This document shows, one piece after another, positions 40,601-52,371 of a stretch of DNA of 64,000 nt. Every line of letters starts with the position of its first letter. Position 1 is the first letter of the stretch. This stretch comes from Homarus americanus (Eukaryota > Arthropoda > Malacostraca > Decapoda > Nephropidae). The translations under genes were made by a program, and so were the position numbers. The notes beneath the pieces are model-generated. The model saw nothing but the letters and a program-made list of their open reading frames with translations. It had not been told where the DNA came from and did not search any database. The DNA lies in contig NW_024737042.1 in assembly GCF_018991925.1 (NCBI RefSeq), positions 20,584,795 through 20,648,794 on the forward strand, read 5' to 3'.

Positions 40601-42050
40601 GATATACAATAAAAAGATAACATTATACGAAAATTTGCCTTCCATAAAATTTGAAGAAAGAGCACTCAAATGTAAAACCGACAAAAATGACGAGAGAGAC
40701 CTACGTACAAAGCTAAAATCAGGAATAAAATATATGTGAAATAAAAATATACAGGGGGTATTACCTTAATTTAGACGAGCCTTAGTGCGATAAACATAAC
40801 AATTCACTAGAAGCCATATCACAAATGGATGGCTTTACTTTATACTGATGCAAGGCTTCCATAATAAGGAGGTCCGTCTCGCAGTTGCTCCTGCCAAGAA
40901 ATGAGAACTGGTTCTGCTCTTCGTTATGAAACTACTCTTTCCGCGTAACAAGTCCATTGCTGAAGATATGAGTGGAATTTTGGGAATTTATCTTTTATTC
41001 TGGTTATCGCTACACGTTTTTTTTTCAGCTGAGGGAAGCCCTCTCCCCACGAAGTGGTTAAATATTTGTCCACTTTTGTGCCGATTAGTTATATGAAAGG
41101 CAACATATTCCTCGCGTTCCTATTGATTAACTAACAAGAGGTAGAGGCAAGCGGGCAGGAGCAGAGCGGGTGTTGGTGGTGTAGGTCCGCCGCCCCTCAT
41201 TATACCATGTTTCCTCCCGCAGTCCAAGTGATGACTAGTCACGTACCGCTGCCGCCACGCCCACACCCTTGCCTCTTTGTGTGGGTGTGGGTGGGTGAAG
41301 GTACGTGTGTGTGTGTGTGTGTGTGCATGTGTGTGAGCAAAATATATTAAAAACAAGTTGACCGATTCTATTGGAACTTGGCGGATGTGTGTGAAGTTAG
41401 CCACAAAAAAAGTTATTTAAGCTTGAAGAAAGTTTTGGTCAAACATGGGAAATCAAGGTTAAAGTTGGTGTCATTTTGTGGTCATTTTACCAGAATCCAA
41501 GTACACATATGACTCAAGTCTCGATCGTCTTAACAGAAGGTGAATTTGTGTCCTCTGCCTGACAATGTAGCTTAGAAAAATCCCTGCGTTCATCCTCTTC
41601 GGTGACGCAAATAGTAACCATTATTATAATGGGTCTTGGGGCAACAGGATCTGTCCTTAAGTGCAACATTCGGAGCCAAGATTCTTAAAGACACCCAAGT
41701 TTATTATCCCTTCTTTTCACATTCTGTCCTAATAAAGATTCACAGCACAACATAAACAGACGAGACAAACCGTAGGATATAAAGTAGTTTTTACCTGCAG
41801 TTTTCTTATAATGAAGAATTTGTGGGGCTCCAGATTATTTATTGTGTTCTACCAGGATGATCATCATTGTTTTCTGTGATACTGAAGTTGCTGAGGTTTA
41901 TTTTGGTTTCTTCTCCTGTATCCATAGTTTCTGAGAAGCTTATGTTGTAGAGTTGTCTATCTATCTGTTTGTGTGTCTATCTGTCTATGCGAATAATGAC
42001 TAGTTGTCTTTGATTTCCTTCAATTAGAGAGAAAAGGAAGGAGCAAATGT
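40600..42050. other. no gene seen
   Basis: Mixed DNA with a (GT)n run at about 41305-41335 that creates a His-Thr-rich minus frame (41120-41404). No supported gene or shared repeat. Confidence 0.5.
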
Positions 42051-42056
42051 AATCGG

Positions 42057-42085
42057 TGTGTGTGTGTGTGTGTGTGTGTGTGTTC

Positions 42086-42115
<30 letters not shown>
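42057..42115. repeat. (TG)n microsatellite
   Basis: TG run that gives the Cys-Val start of the following frame. The true LINE sequence starts after it. Confidence 0.9.
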
Positions 42116-42116
<1 letters not shown>

Positions 42117-42590
42117 ATTGCCTCATGACGCTCCGAGTCCCACTGAATCACTCACGTCATGCCTTTTTCATCAGTGCATACACCCCAACACTGGATGCAC
42201 AGGATGACATCAAGGAGTCCTTTTACGCCGAACTCGACAGAGTGCTAACCTCTATCCCCAGAGAAGATAAGGTTATGCTCCTTGGCGACTTCAATGCCAG
42301 AATTGGCAGGGATGCTGACATTTGGCAGGGAACCATGCGGAGAAATGGACTAGGCAAGTGTAATCCCAACGGCCTACTCCTCCTCAGCAAGTGTGTTGCA
42401 CACAACCTCACTATCACAAATACCTTGTTTAGGCAGGACGACAAGTCGAAGGGTTCGTGGCAACACCCACGATCCAAACACTGGCATCTCATTGACTAGA
42501 TCCTTAATAACTCATATCGTTGCATCATTGCTGGATGATCGCCATACTGGATTCCGAGTGGCAGCAAATTTGTAGTAGTAGTTGTGTGTG
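42116..42590 (+). pseudogene. RTE/CFDP2-type LINE endonuclease fragment with 3' tail
   Basis: Plus-strand frame up to 42499 with FISAYTPTLDAQDDIKESFY, VMLLGDFNARIGRD and SWQHPRSKHWHLID. These are motifs of the endonuclease/exonuclease/phosphatase domain in RTE-like LINEs often annotated as craniofacial development protein 2-like (GDFNAR carries catalytic Asp and Asn). Directly after HLID comes a stop and CCTTAATAACTCATATCGTT, which matches the 3' UTR of the same family at 54343. The RT and C-terminus are therefore deleted. It ends in a short (GTA)n tail. Inactive. Confidence 0.8.
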
Positions 42591-42599
42591 TGTGTGTGT

Positions 42600-44840
42600 C
42601 TTGATATTTATTTACCGATATTGATGAAATGTAGTTTTTGGGTTGGATGATAACTGAGAAGATATTATTTTTACGACAATTATAAATTTTAGTCAAAGAT
42701 TAAACTCACTGAGTCCCGAAACACTTTCTGATGCATCTTTGTCCGCTCCCGCCGTTGTAGCGTGAGGGAGACATGACACTACAGGACACACAACCCCTCA
42801 CACATGTGTCATATATGGGTCTGTCCAAAATTAATTGTGTAAGATATTTTAATACTCACGTTCAATTTCACTTATTGTTTTTCAATCAAACACCAATTTA
42901 TCTTCAAGTGAGTGCGACTTTAAAATCCCTTTCAGATTCTGAATTCGATTTCAATTAAAATTTGATTACACAGTACCACCTTTGAAACATGCATCATACA
43001 ATTTATTTTAACAAGTAATCTCAAATTAATAAAAAAAATTAATTTTTTGTTACCAGATCTAATAATAATACATGATCATTTCACGATGAGAATATCACCC
43101 CCAATTTCACAGTAAATTGCGTAACAGGGAGGCGATGATGACCTTCGATAAATCTTGTGATCGAAGGAAGATGGTCGTCCTCACCGCTGTTCTCAGGCTG
43201 TTATTGCACACACACACTTCTAAAATTGGAGATCTTTTCGGGAATCTTAAGCAGACAATAAATATCAGGACCAACACAACAGGAAACGCCATCACTACCC
43301 TAGCAAGTTTTCTCTTTGATTCATGACTCATGAAAGTATAAAACGGTAAGTTAAAGAAATATATCAATAAATCCGAGATAATCTTACCTGAAACGTTGAT
43401 GTATCGGACGAGACATGACGAAAAGGATTTTCTGAAGACTGACAAAGCAAAACAAAAAATAATCACAAGAAAATATGAAAGTTCAACACATTAATAAAAA
43501 AAGATCTTTATGACATCAAACGACTTAATTGGTTGTATTAATAAAGTTTAGATCTTAAAGGAACGACGAATCGTTCATTATTTACATTTTCTATACACTT
43601 TTTCAGGAGAACGTCATTGCTTCAATCAAAACAAATCGGTAATATATTTAGTGACCCAAGAATTAAAGTCAAGTTTGTTTTATTATGTCCTGGATCACAG
43701 GAAGAAATTAAACCAAAAATACAACACAATGAAGGTCATATAAGTTCCCTGGAAATCATAGGACCCGGGACCTTACTGCAAGACGATTGGAGGAAAAGAA
43801 AATACATGCTCAAGATGATTGTGTGAAGGAATACACTGCTCTCTCAATGTTTGCTACCTGTACCCGTAAAAGCTGCAGGGGGAAGGTGTGGGAGGGAAGG
43901 AACTGGTTAGGTGAAATTTATTATTCTTGACCCAACGTACCCAGATTATTTATAATCCTACATTTATAATCATTCAACATTTTCTGATTCGAAAGTATGT
44001 CGGGGTTGAGGGCTTGTATCTGGTTCAGTTTTGTGCTAAAGCTGAAACTTTCTTTATGCATGTTAAATATTATTTCATATCAAATCATCAGTATTTTAAA
44101 ACTCTGACATAATTTTATATAAAGAACGGTAGGACGAAGCTTGTGTTTAAACTAAGTGTTTATGTAGATTAGTGCAAATAACAATAGTTGTTACAGTAAG
44201 AGCATCTGAATTAAAAGAGAGTTGGTTTATCAAGTGGGAAATATAGCCTGGTTGTGTTTCTCCCTTAATGTTTACAAGTTTTCTATTGCTAAAGACAACT
44301 TATGACTCGAGTTCAGTTTTAATGTCACTGGTAGTCGAGGAACCTCAATCTAAAACAATTTTCTTTCTCTTTATATAACAAAACCGAATACACCGCAGAA
44401 CTGAAGGTTTTGGGTAGCTTTTAGAGCACTTATGGAATTATTAATTAATCGCCAGGTGTCATGCTAATCGTCTTTTTCTCATTAATGAGGGTATTTTACG
44501 TGCTTAGCGATGAAACCTATGAAATATTAAGCATTTGTGTAATGCTGCCGAAGTGATGAAATTTTATCCGACAACTAACTATGTAAGAGTTAAAGTGACA
44601 CGGATAAATATCAGCTTTTCGTTGAACTTATTTCGGTCAACACTACTCAGTTGATAACAGGTGTTACCTACTCTAATCGGTCACCGCTAGTTGTGAGATA
44701 ATTATGAATCAATATTGAAGTTAATATGACTTTCCTGCATGACTGACCATATGATTGACAACAACTCCGTCAGCCCCAAGATGAGGTAAACCAATAACAT
44801 AATTAATCACTTTGCTTTTGCATTTATTTATGGCTCTTTA
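42600..44840. other. probably single-copy DNA, one weak exon candidate
   Basis: AT-rich DNA without recognised repeats. It holds the possible membrane-anchor exon at 43185-43331. Other frames (43617, 43927) are under 70 codons and unsupported. Confidence 0.45.
43185..43331 (-). CDS. possible first exon, type II membrane-anchor protein
   Basis: On the minus strand a frame open from 43466 to 43107 includes, from the Met at 43331, MSHESKRKLARVVMAFPVVL followed by VLIFIVCLRFPKRSP. This is a short basic cytosolic stretch, a hydrophobic segment of about 18 residues, and a basic flank, as in a signal-anchor of Golgi enzymes. A good 5' splice site (GCG|GTGAGG) at 43184 could end the exon. A second splice-like site, CAG|GTAAGATT, lies upstream on the same strand near 43390. 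No family can be assigned and the rest of the gene is not seen. It may be chance. Confidence 0.25.
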
Positions 44841-44849
44841 TTATTACGA

Positions 44850-44944
44850 GGGGTATTATTATTATTATTATTATTATTATAATAATTATTATTATTACTA
44901 TTATAATAATAATAATAATTATTATTATTATTATTATTATTATA

Positions 44945-44989
<45 letters not shown>

Positions 44990-45057
44990 TTTCTTTTATT
45001 ATAATTGTTATTTATTTTTAAATATTGTTATTAATTTTATTATTATTATTATTATTA

Positions 45058-45104
<47 letters not shown>

Positions 45105-45152
45105 TTCTTTTATTATAATTATTTATTTTTAAATATTGTTATTAATTTTATA

Positions 45153-45216
<64 letters not shown>

Positions 45217-45310
45217 TATTAATATTATTAATATTATTATTATTATTATTATTATTATTTAATTAATATATTTTCATTAATTTTATTACTATCATTATTA
45301 TTATTAGTAG
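44850..45310. repeat. (ATT)n microsatellite with duplicated interruption
   Basis: Long imperfect ATT runs. The interruption TTTTCTTTTATTATAATT...TTTAAATATTGTTATTAATT occurs twice (about 44990 and 45100), so the array grew partly by segment duplication. Confidence 0.95.
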
Positions 45311-46560
45311 TATTTATTATATCATATTTTCACCTCCCAGGTCATTAAAAATGACCTGTGCCCGGATGAGCGAATGCCAGTAAAAAAAAAAAAAAAAACT
45401 CGGTTGTGACAGTCAACTAAAGAAAGCAAACTAATTGTCTGAAGAATGGTTGGGCATGTATCAAGTACTGTAGCCTCATTGCTTAACGAGCTGCAACAAG
45501 ACAAATTAATGATACTGTGCTAAATGACCCGTTTTCTTTTTCTGTAGGAAGTGCGTCTTCTGTTTATGATACACACACACACACACACACACACAGTAGT
45601 ATTTTGGCATCATCTTTTCCCTGGAAACTTAGAGATGCCAGATAGTTGATATTTAAATCGTAATTTTCAGTTCCTTTTATATCCAGCCACAGTGTTGATG
45701 CCCTCCCTTGTACAGAATAATGACTGTGGTTTCTCATCCACGTAGAAGACACTGGGTCATTTTTGGTATACGTTTCTTCTATCATTTTATCGCAATGTCA
45801 TACCACATGCTGAGTGCCGGCCACTGCTGCTCATGACCGGAAATAATGCCGTTTTACAGTAATAACCATATGTCAAAGCCGTGAAGAGATATGTCATTGC
45901 TGATCAAGTTCTGACATAGTCGTGAACAGCTCCGATGACAGGATAGGAGTCATGAATATAAACACCAAATCAACACCCGCTTGTAAAACAAAATTTCAGA
46001 CAAGAGACTAGTTATCAAGAAACTCAGCCATGTTCCAATCATCCCACATGATAATTTGGGAATTGAAATATTTTATCTAGTCCCGTGTCAAGGCTTCTCT
46101 GCCGTCAGTTCATCAACATCATCAGTGGATCTCTTGTCATACAGGGCGGGGTGAATGTTTAAACAAACTAGTCGCTGGAGTGGTGGTGAGATGTTTAATT
46201 TAATTACTGGAAGCCACATCACAAACTGCTCGCAGGAACAGTGTCAAACAACAGAGGTATAATTATGAACCACAATTTACGTGTTAGGTTGTATAAAATA
46301 TACTCATGCCACTATGATAAATTAATGTATGTATGCTCAATTGTTCCCACCAATATGTTATTTTGTGCATAAATTAGTCCTGCAATCATGATGACTTAAA
46401 CTTCTAGAACCTATGCCATTTGTGCTTTATTGGTAAACCTCAAGAGTCACATCTATATTGGCCAGAAAGACAGTTTCTGTATTAAGTTCTTCTGCATCAA
46501 CTCACCATTTCGAATTTTGTTTCATATATATGGCGACCTTTGAATTCCATTTTCATCTCG
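45311..46560. other. no gene seen
   Basis: Mixed DNA with a poly(A) run (45383-45398) and a (CA)n run (45569-45594). The frames present are short and unsupported. Confidence 0.5.
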
Positions 46561-46564
46561 CTCT

Positions 46565-47075
46565 TTATGAAATAATCCCATTACTATCACCCCATACACT
46601 CTCACCCAGCTCACTATCATCCCACACACTCTCACCCAACTCACTATCATCCCGTACACTCTCACCCAATTCACTATCATCCCACACACGCTCACCCAAA
46701 TCATTATCATCCCATACACTCACACCCAACTCACTATCATCCTACTCATTATCATTCAATTCACTGTCACCCCACTAACTGTCCTCCCACTCACTGTCAT
46801 TCCACTCGCTATCACCACACTTACTGTCGTCCCACTCAATATCATCCCACTCACTATCACCACATTCACTGTCGCCCCACTCAATCTCATCCCACTCACT
46901 ATCATCTCACTCACTAAAATCCCACTTATACTCACCCAGCTAATTATCATCCTACTCACTATCATTCCACTCATTATCATCCCACTCACTATTTATTCCA
47001 CTCACTATCACCCCACTCACTGTCATTCCACTTATTATCATCCCACTCAATATCAGCTTACTCACTATCATCACT
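46565..47075 (+). repeat. minisatellite, ACTCACTATCATCCC-type units
   Basis: Tandem units of roughly 16-30 bp, such as CACTCTCACCCAACTCACTA followed by TCATCCC and, later, CACTCACTATCACCCC. Ser-Pro-His-rich frames across it are artefacts. Confidence 0.85.
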
Positions 47076-47189
47076 TTCATCTGCAGCTAAATAATGTCCC
47101 AAGCTCTATTGATTCAAATTTTTTAGATGAGGAAGATATGTGAAATAAATAAGGAAATAAAAACTGAGCGGATTACAGAGACAATTTGG

Positions 47190-47766
47190 ATAGAATTAAT
47201 CGACGGTAGGTAAAAATTAATCACAGGAGTAATATATAGACCTTCCAATCTTGATAGAGTCAATGAGCGACATATCTGGGATGAAATGCGCAGGACTTCC
47301 ACTCAACAAAGTCTGTATAGTAGGCGACTTTAACTTTGGCCAAATAGATTGGATTGACCTTACGGGTAACTCAGAATCAGAGGATTTTCTTGAAACAATC
47401 CAGGACGTGTAATTAAATCTGACGAGGACTCCGCAAAACTACAGGAAGATCTAAAAAAAATTTCGAATGGTCTGAAAAATGGCAGATGAAATTCAATTTG
47501 GACAAATGTAAAGTACTCAGTTTAGGAGACGTAAACAGGGAAACCAGTTACCAGATGAACAACGATGCCATTGAGAAATCCGACTGCAAGAGAGATTTAG
47601 GAGTAATGATAAGTAGGAATCTTAAGCCAAGTAAACAATGTGTTCTTGCTCGTAACAAGGCAAATAAAGTACTTGGGTTCATACAAAGGAGTATCAGTTA
47701 CAAGACTAGTGAGATCATCTTAAGATTATATCTTGCGCTTGTGAGACCTCACCTGGATTACGCAGT
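47190..47766 (+). pseudogene. second CR1-like LINE, left part
   Basis: Endonuclease fragment (VYRPSNLDRVN, then VCIVGDFNFGQIDWIDL, 47230-47400) joined by an internal deletion at about 47410 to the RT end (MKFNLDKCKVLSLGD, RDLGVMISRNLKPSKQC, NKVLGFIQRSIS, LYLALVRPHLDYAV). GDFNF holds catalytic Asp/Asn of the APE-type endonuclease. At LDYAV the frame is cut by the transposon insertion at 47767. The LINE continues at 50817 with QFWSPYCRMYIESLERIQRR. Confidence 0.8.
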
Positions 47767-50700
47767 AGGGTGTGTCATACGGAGGCGAATTTTTTTTTTT
47801 TGAGTTTGAAAACTCGGCCCATGGTATTAATGATGTAGTTCTATGTGCAGAATCATGTGATATCTTCAGATTTGAAAAGTTTTTATTTTTTGCTAGGTAA
47901 ATTTTAACTTGAAATCTTATGAAAATTCAGTATTCCCACCCTTTTACCAACACCACTAAATAGCTTATTTAAAGTAAAGTAAATGTATCAGGTTAATTTA
48001 TTAGGATGAAAATGATCCAGAATAGTGAAACGAATGATCTTGACACATTTATTAAATTTAATATTCCTTTAGAAAACAAAATCATCAAATACAAAAACCG
48101 GTTTTACTACTACGACCCGGTTTGCTGCACACCATAGAGAACATGTCTTTCTTGCTTCTGTTTCTACTCATCACCTCCCTGCTGACCACCTGAGCTCGGA
48201 TGTAGCCTTCCCTCCTCCTGGCTGTTACGTGACTGCTGGCCTCGCTCACTTGCTGTACACAACGCTCTATACTCTGGGTTTGCGAGGGCCAGGCAGGGAC
48301 ATGCATGGGGTTGTCCAGGAAAGCTCTGACTTGAACATTGGTGAGGCTGCAGGTAAGAGGGGGCTCACTGCCAGCCTGGATGTTATCCAGATCTATGAGA
48401 TCAGTGAGGGTCTTGGCACCTAGATTGACTTCAGGAGTCTTCCTGACCCTGAAGGAATCGTCACCAACTGAATCGTCATGCCCAGATCCTCTCATAACTC
48501 TCATATCCAAGATCTTTTTGACTGCCACTCTTCTCTCCTCCTCATCCTTACTGCAGAGCATTGTCTGCAGAACTGCCTCGGGATGAGCATACCAGGAGGA
48601 TCTCCTCACAGTCTGCTCCACAATCTGAACAACCTTCCTTGGCTGACTCCTCAGGAGCTCAAGCTGGAAGAGAACATGCCTCGGACCTTCGGAGAACGAT
48701 GACTTGACCTTGGTGTTGAACCAATTTGGCAGAAAGTAGACGCACTCACGATGAATTGGACAATAAGTCTCAGGTTGAAGCTGGTTCCTTTCAGTTTATG
48801 ATGGGCGACCCAAATTCTGCAGAGACCTGAGAGCCGTTGTGAGCCACCTAGAATGTGAGACTGGACCTATCTGCAGGAGTAGCAGTCTATCCGACTTGAC
48901 CCCAGTTTTGGTGGCACCACCAAATCATGTAACCATAATTGCTGGTCAGTACTCCAGGTCGTCAATAACCGTATAGTACCAAGCTCAACGAGAGTGGAGG
49001 GACCAACGAGATTTTTTTAAAACCCGGATTTATTTCTAACTCAGTGGCAGAGTCCATCTGCCAAGAGGACCAGACCATCTGTTGTTTGAAAGAGTCTTAC
49101 CATCCAGCTCTAGATCAGATGTCTGAGTGGCAACTCGTTGGTGTGGAGGTCACAAACAATCCAGACCAGCTTCCTCCCAATCTTCCGCTCTATCCACTGT
49201 ATGACCCCCCCTTGCCACCCTGTGTTCGTGTTGGTGCTGTCCCCTCCAATGGCCTGCAGGGTCTGGTCTACGTTCCTCTCTCTGAGCCAGTTCACAATGT
49301 TATCTGCCACTATCTCAGCTGGTTTCCTGATGTCATCTTTCTCTGGGGTGAAATGCCACAAATACTTCCCTCCTGGTTCACTGCAGCAGGAGTAGTGTTC
49401 CTCCTTCACCATGGCAGGGAACAACTTGTCAGAATCTCCAACTTTCATGAACACTTTAGTGTCATCCCTTCTCCCATCAAAGAACAAACAATTGATTCCA
49501 TTTTCTCTTATCCCTTATCAAACTCCTCTTCTAGGTTACTGACAAGTTTCTCCTGAGCTCTCCTTACTTTGTTATGATCTATCACCAGGTGAACATCATC
49601 AGGTGTTATCAAACCACCGTCAACCCAGGCAGCTGTTGCTATCTCTGCAGTTTCTCTGAGACCAGTGTGGTGTCGCATGCTGGCCAGAGCTATGCTCGGG
49701 ATATCTTTCCTATTTCGAATCTTATGCCTGGAAGGTTTGGGATCATTATTTTCTGGGTTAGGGACAAAGTCACCATTCTCCTGGTCAGCACTCGGATCAG
49801 CCATGGGGAAGTCATTAAACTCTGAATCAGCTTGACTCCAATCATCGGCCTTTTTTACCTCACCCTGGGCCTTCTCAAGTCTCTTTTCCTCGGCAACTCT
49901 TCTCCTCTTCTGTCTCTCTGTGGCAGCCTCCTGTCTCTTGGACTCCGGAATATCTTGGCTAGAAATCATGAGAGCCCCTATACTGCCAGTCTTCTCTCTC
50001 TGTGCTTTGACAAATGCCAGTTCGATCACAGGAATTTTCAGTTCACGCTTGCAAATACAGGAGATGTGGGCCTCGGATTTACAGTCACGATCGCATCCAA
50101 ACTCAGGACAGAGAACAATTGGGCACTTGCAAGTAATTATGTCAAATAACTAGTCCAGCTGCTTGGCAAAGCTGTCCTTAACTGCAAGTTTTCCTCTCCC
50201 AAGAGAGATATCTCTTGCCTTTTCCCAACTGGCTAGCAGTCTCTCACTAATCTTCTTCTGACTTGTTATGACTGGAGGCTTGAACTGAGCGTTAGCCAGA
50301 GTGTACTGTGCCAAGACAGCTTTGGTCATATCACTGGCAATGTCTTTGTTTGTGTAAGTTCTTTGGTTCTTTACACTGATTTGCCTGATTAAAACACCGT
50401 ATCTCAAAGCATCTCTCAATGTAGGCAACTCGGACTTCAGGAGCTCTCTCCCAGACCCAAGATAGTGACTGAGATGGCTGGATTTTTGGTTCCTCGTCCT
50501 GACACAAGCAGCCATCGCAAATATTATCAACTTATAAATGCATCAGAATCTGAAACAGAAAAAATATTGTTAGTTGGGTTGTTAAAGAATGAAGTCAGAA
50601 AGCAATGTTCACTAATTAATTGTATGCACTAATGCAGCTGTACGTTAGATTTTCGATAAATTTCACGCTAAAATTTATCTAGCAAAAGGTTGCAAAATAT

Positions 50701-50808
50701 TGAAACTGAAATTATTTTCTGTTTATATACACTAAAATCTACCAAAAAAGTGATGGGCCATTAGTTTTAGCTGATCTTCCCTCCTATGACCAGAACTGCA
50801 CTGCATAA
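47767..50808 (-). mobile_element. DNA-transposon-like unit, 3.04 kb, with 8-bp target duplication
   Basis: Inserted in the CR1-like LINE. TACGCAGT occurs at both edges (47759-47766 and 50809-50816), and removal restores the LINE codons for LDYAVQFW. The left end begins AGGGTGTGTCATACGGAGGC. Near the right edge the reverse complement contains GTCATAGGAGGGAA, similar to GTCATACGGAGGCGAA, so short inverted repeats exist. At the right they are followed by an inverted copy of host LINE sequence (see the palindrome entry). It contains one decayed minus-strand gene. The superfamily is not identified: 8-bp duplications suit hAT or P, but the protein does not look like either. Confidence 0.65.
48085..50530 (-). 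pseudogene. decayed transposase-like gene, unnamed family (C-x2-H, DDE-type motifs)
   Basis: One minus-strand gene of about 800 codons broken by one in-frame TAG (50152-50150) and at least two one-base frameshifts (about 49511 and 49112), with more damage at 48850-49110. In order: an N-terminal region; a Cys cluster just after the TAG (CKCPIVLCPEFGC, then CKSEAHISCICKRELKIP); a charged stretch; then a likely RNase H fold with FFDGRRDDTKV, IGGDSTNTNTGW (first Asp), VCDLHTNELPLRHL (C-x2-H signature) and LDGKT, WSGPLG. Next come SRWLTTALRSLQ and, near the end, WPSQTQSIERCVQ (candidate Glu), then ARRREGYIRAQVVSRE. The motif layout fits a DDE transposase. I recall similar unannotated arthropod and cnidarian proteins but no family name. 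Confidence 0.6.
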
Positions 50809-50831
50809 TACGCAGTGCAGTTCTGGTCACC
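50789..50831. repeat. inverted repeat at the right transposon edge (18-bp arms)
   Basis: TGACCAGAACTGCACTGC, a 7-base spacer ATAATAC, then GCAGTGCAGTTCTGGTCA. The right arm is LINE host sequence (codons for AVQFWS). The left arm is its inverted copy located inside the transposon edge, where a terminal inverted repeat would be expected. Confidence 0.9.
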
Positions 50832-51305
50832 GTATTGCAGAATGTATATTGAATCCTTGGAAAGAATCCAGAGGAGAATAACAAGACTAATCCCGGGCAT
50901 TAGGAACCTTGAGTACAGAGACAGGTTAAAGCATCTTAATTTGCACTCCCTCGAGAGACGTAGAGTGAGGGGCGACATGATAGAGGTGTATAAATGGAAG
51001 TCAGGGCTAAACAAAGGGGACATTACCAAGTGCTCAAACTATCCAACCAGGAGCGAACTCATAACAATGGTTTGAAATTTGACAAATTTAGATTTAGGCG
51101 CGAAATTGGTAAACACTGATTTGGAAACAGAGTGGTGGACGACTGGAACAAGTTACCAAATATCATCATTAACTCGAATACACTGGATAGCTTCAACATA
51201 GGTGGGAGCACTTATATGAGCAATAGGGGTTGGGTGTAAATGGGATTGCCCAGTATGGGCCAATAGACCCGCTGTAGTTTCTTCCATTCTTATGTTCTTA
51301 TGCTC
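50817..51305 (+). pseudogene. second CR1-like LINE, right part with octamer tail
   Basis: Continues from 47766: VQFWSPYCRMYIESLERIQR, then LERRRVRGDMIEVYKWKSGL, FRFRREIGKH and MSNRGWV. Frameshifts occur near 51030 and 51190. The 3' UTR reads ATGGGATTGCCCAGTATGGG and ends in TTATGTTCTTATGCTCTT, the CR1-type octamer tail. It defines a different subfamily from the nested LINEs at 22-23 and 35-36 kb. Confidence 0.8.
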
Positions 51306-51790
51306 TTAAATGAGGTAGGAGAGGGAACTGGGTGATGGAGTGTTAGGTGAAGTGGTGGGAAGAGATGATGGGTGAGGGATCGGAAGGAATGATGGGTGAA
51401 AGGGGGGTGAGGGCTTGAAGGGTGAGGAAATCCGAGGGGACAAAAGGTGAGAAGGGGTGAAGGGGTGATGGGAAGGCATGATGGGTGAGAGAGGAATTAG
51501 TTTTTGATGGGTGAGATGATGGGAGGAGATGATGGGTGAAATAGGAGTGAGAGTTTGATGGGTGAGGTGATGGGAGGGGATGGTGGATGAGGAGTTCAAC
51601 ACTTCCCAGTCGGTGGCTCTTGGCATCTTCCGTTGTCCCTGGTGGATGATATCATTTCCCAGGCCCCAGGATGAGTGAGGGAGGAGTGATGGATAGGTGA
51701 GGTAGTGTTATGTGAGGGGATGATGAGTGAGAGTGCGGTGAGGGGATGATGGGTGAGAGGACGACAGATGAGGGAAAGGTGAAACAACAA
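51306..51790 (+). repeat. minisatellite, GATGGGTGAG-type units
   Basis: Degenerate tandem repeats of GGGATGATGGGTGAGAGG and variants, directly after the CR1 octamer tail. The complement resembles the array at 46565-47075, so the two may share an origin. Confidence 0.75.
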
Positions 51791-52350
51791 CGAACAACGA
51801 ACAGAAAAAATAAGAATAACAACAATCCCAGAGTTTGTCATGACGCTCAGGGAGCAACGCAAAGTCTCCAGTCCACCGAAAGACGTTACTGATGGTATAT
51901 TTATGTTCCGTAAAAAAGTCTTAAGGTAAAATCACTGTTTTTGTAATACGAACATTGTTTGTGAGATAGTACTTTGAGTAATACATTTTAGGTCTGGTCA
52001 TTTTGTGTGAATATGTTGATAAATCAGTGTTCAGATATTAAGTTTTTGTTTTTTAATTACTTTCATTGAACACGGAATACTCTAACAGTTTATCATACAC
52101 TGTTATTTTAACATTTAGTTTTTCCATCAGTGAGTGCATAATAGTCAGCCAAAGCGCCAGTAAGTGAGTATATGTTTCAAGTAAGTTTGAGGATGAGTGA
52201 AAGACACCATTCATAAAATGAATGGTGATAACTACTGTATTGTTACAAGTTATGGGAGAGAGAACGGCGATGAACACAGTAACATCTTGAACTGATCAAG
52301 TTTATAATTAAACGGTGAAAATCAAAAATATTTTTATTTTCTCACAGAGA
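51791..52350. other. no gene seen
   Basis: AT-rich spacer, ending in a short (TG)n at 52352-52371. Confidence 0.5.
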
Positions 52351-52371
52351 ATTGTGTGTGTGTGTGTGTGT

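Noticed and set aside
48229..50153. Plus-strand frames of 64-170 codons across the transposon
   Set aside because: They are shadows of the minus-strand transposase-like gene, which has ordered family-like motifs; the plus frames have none.
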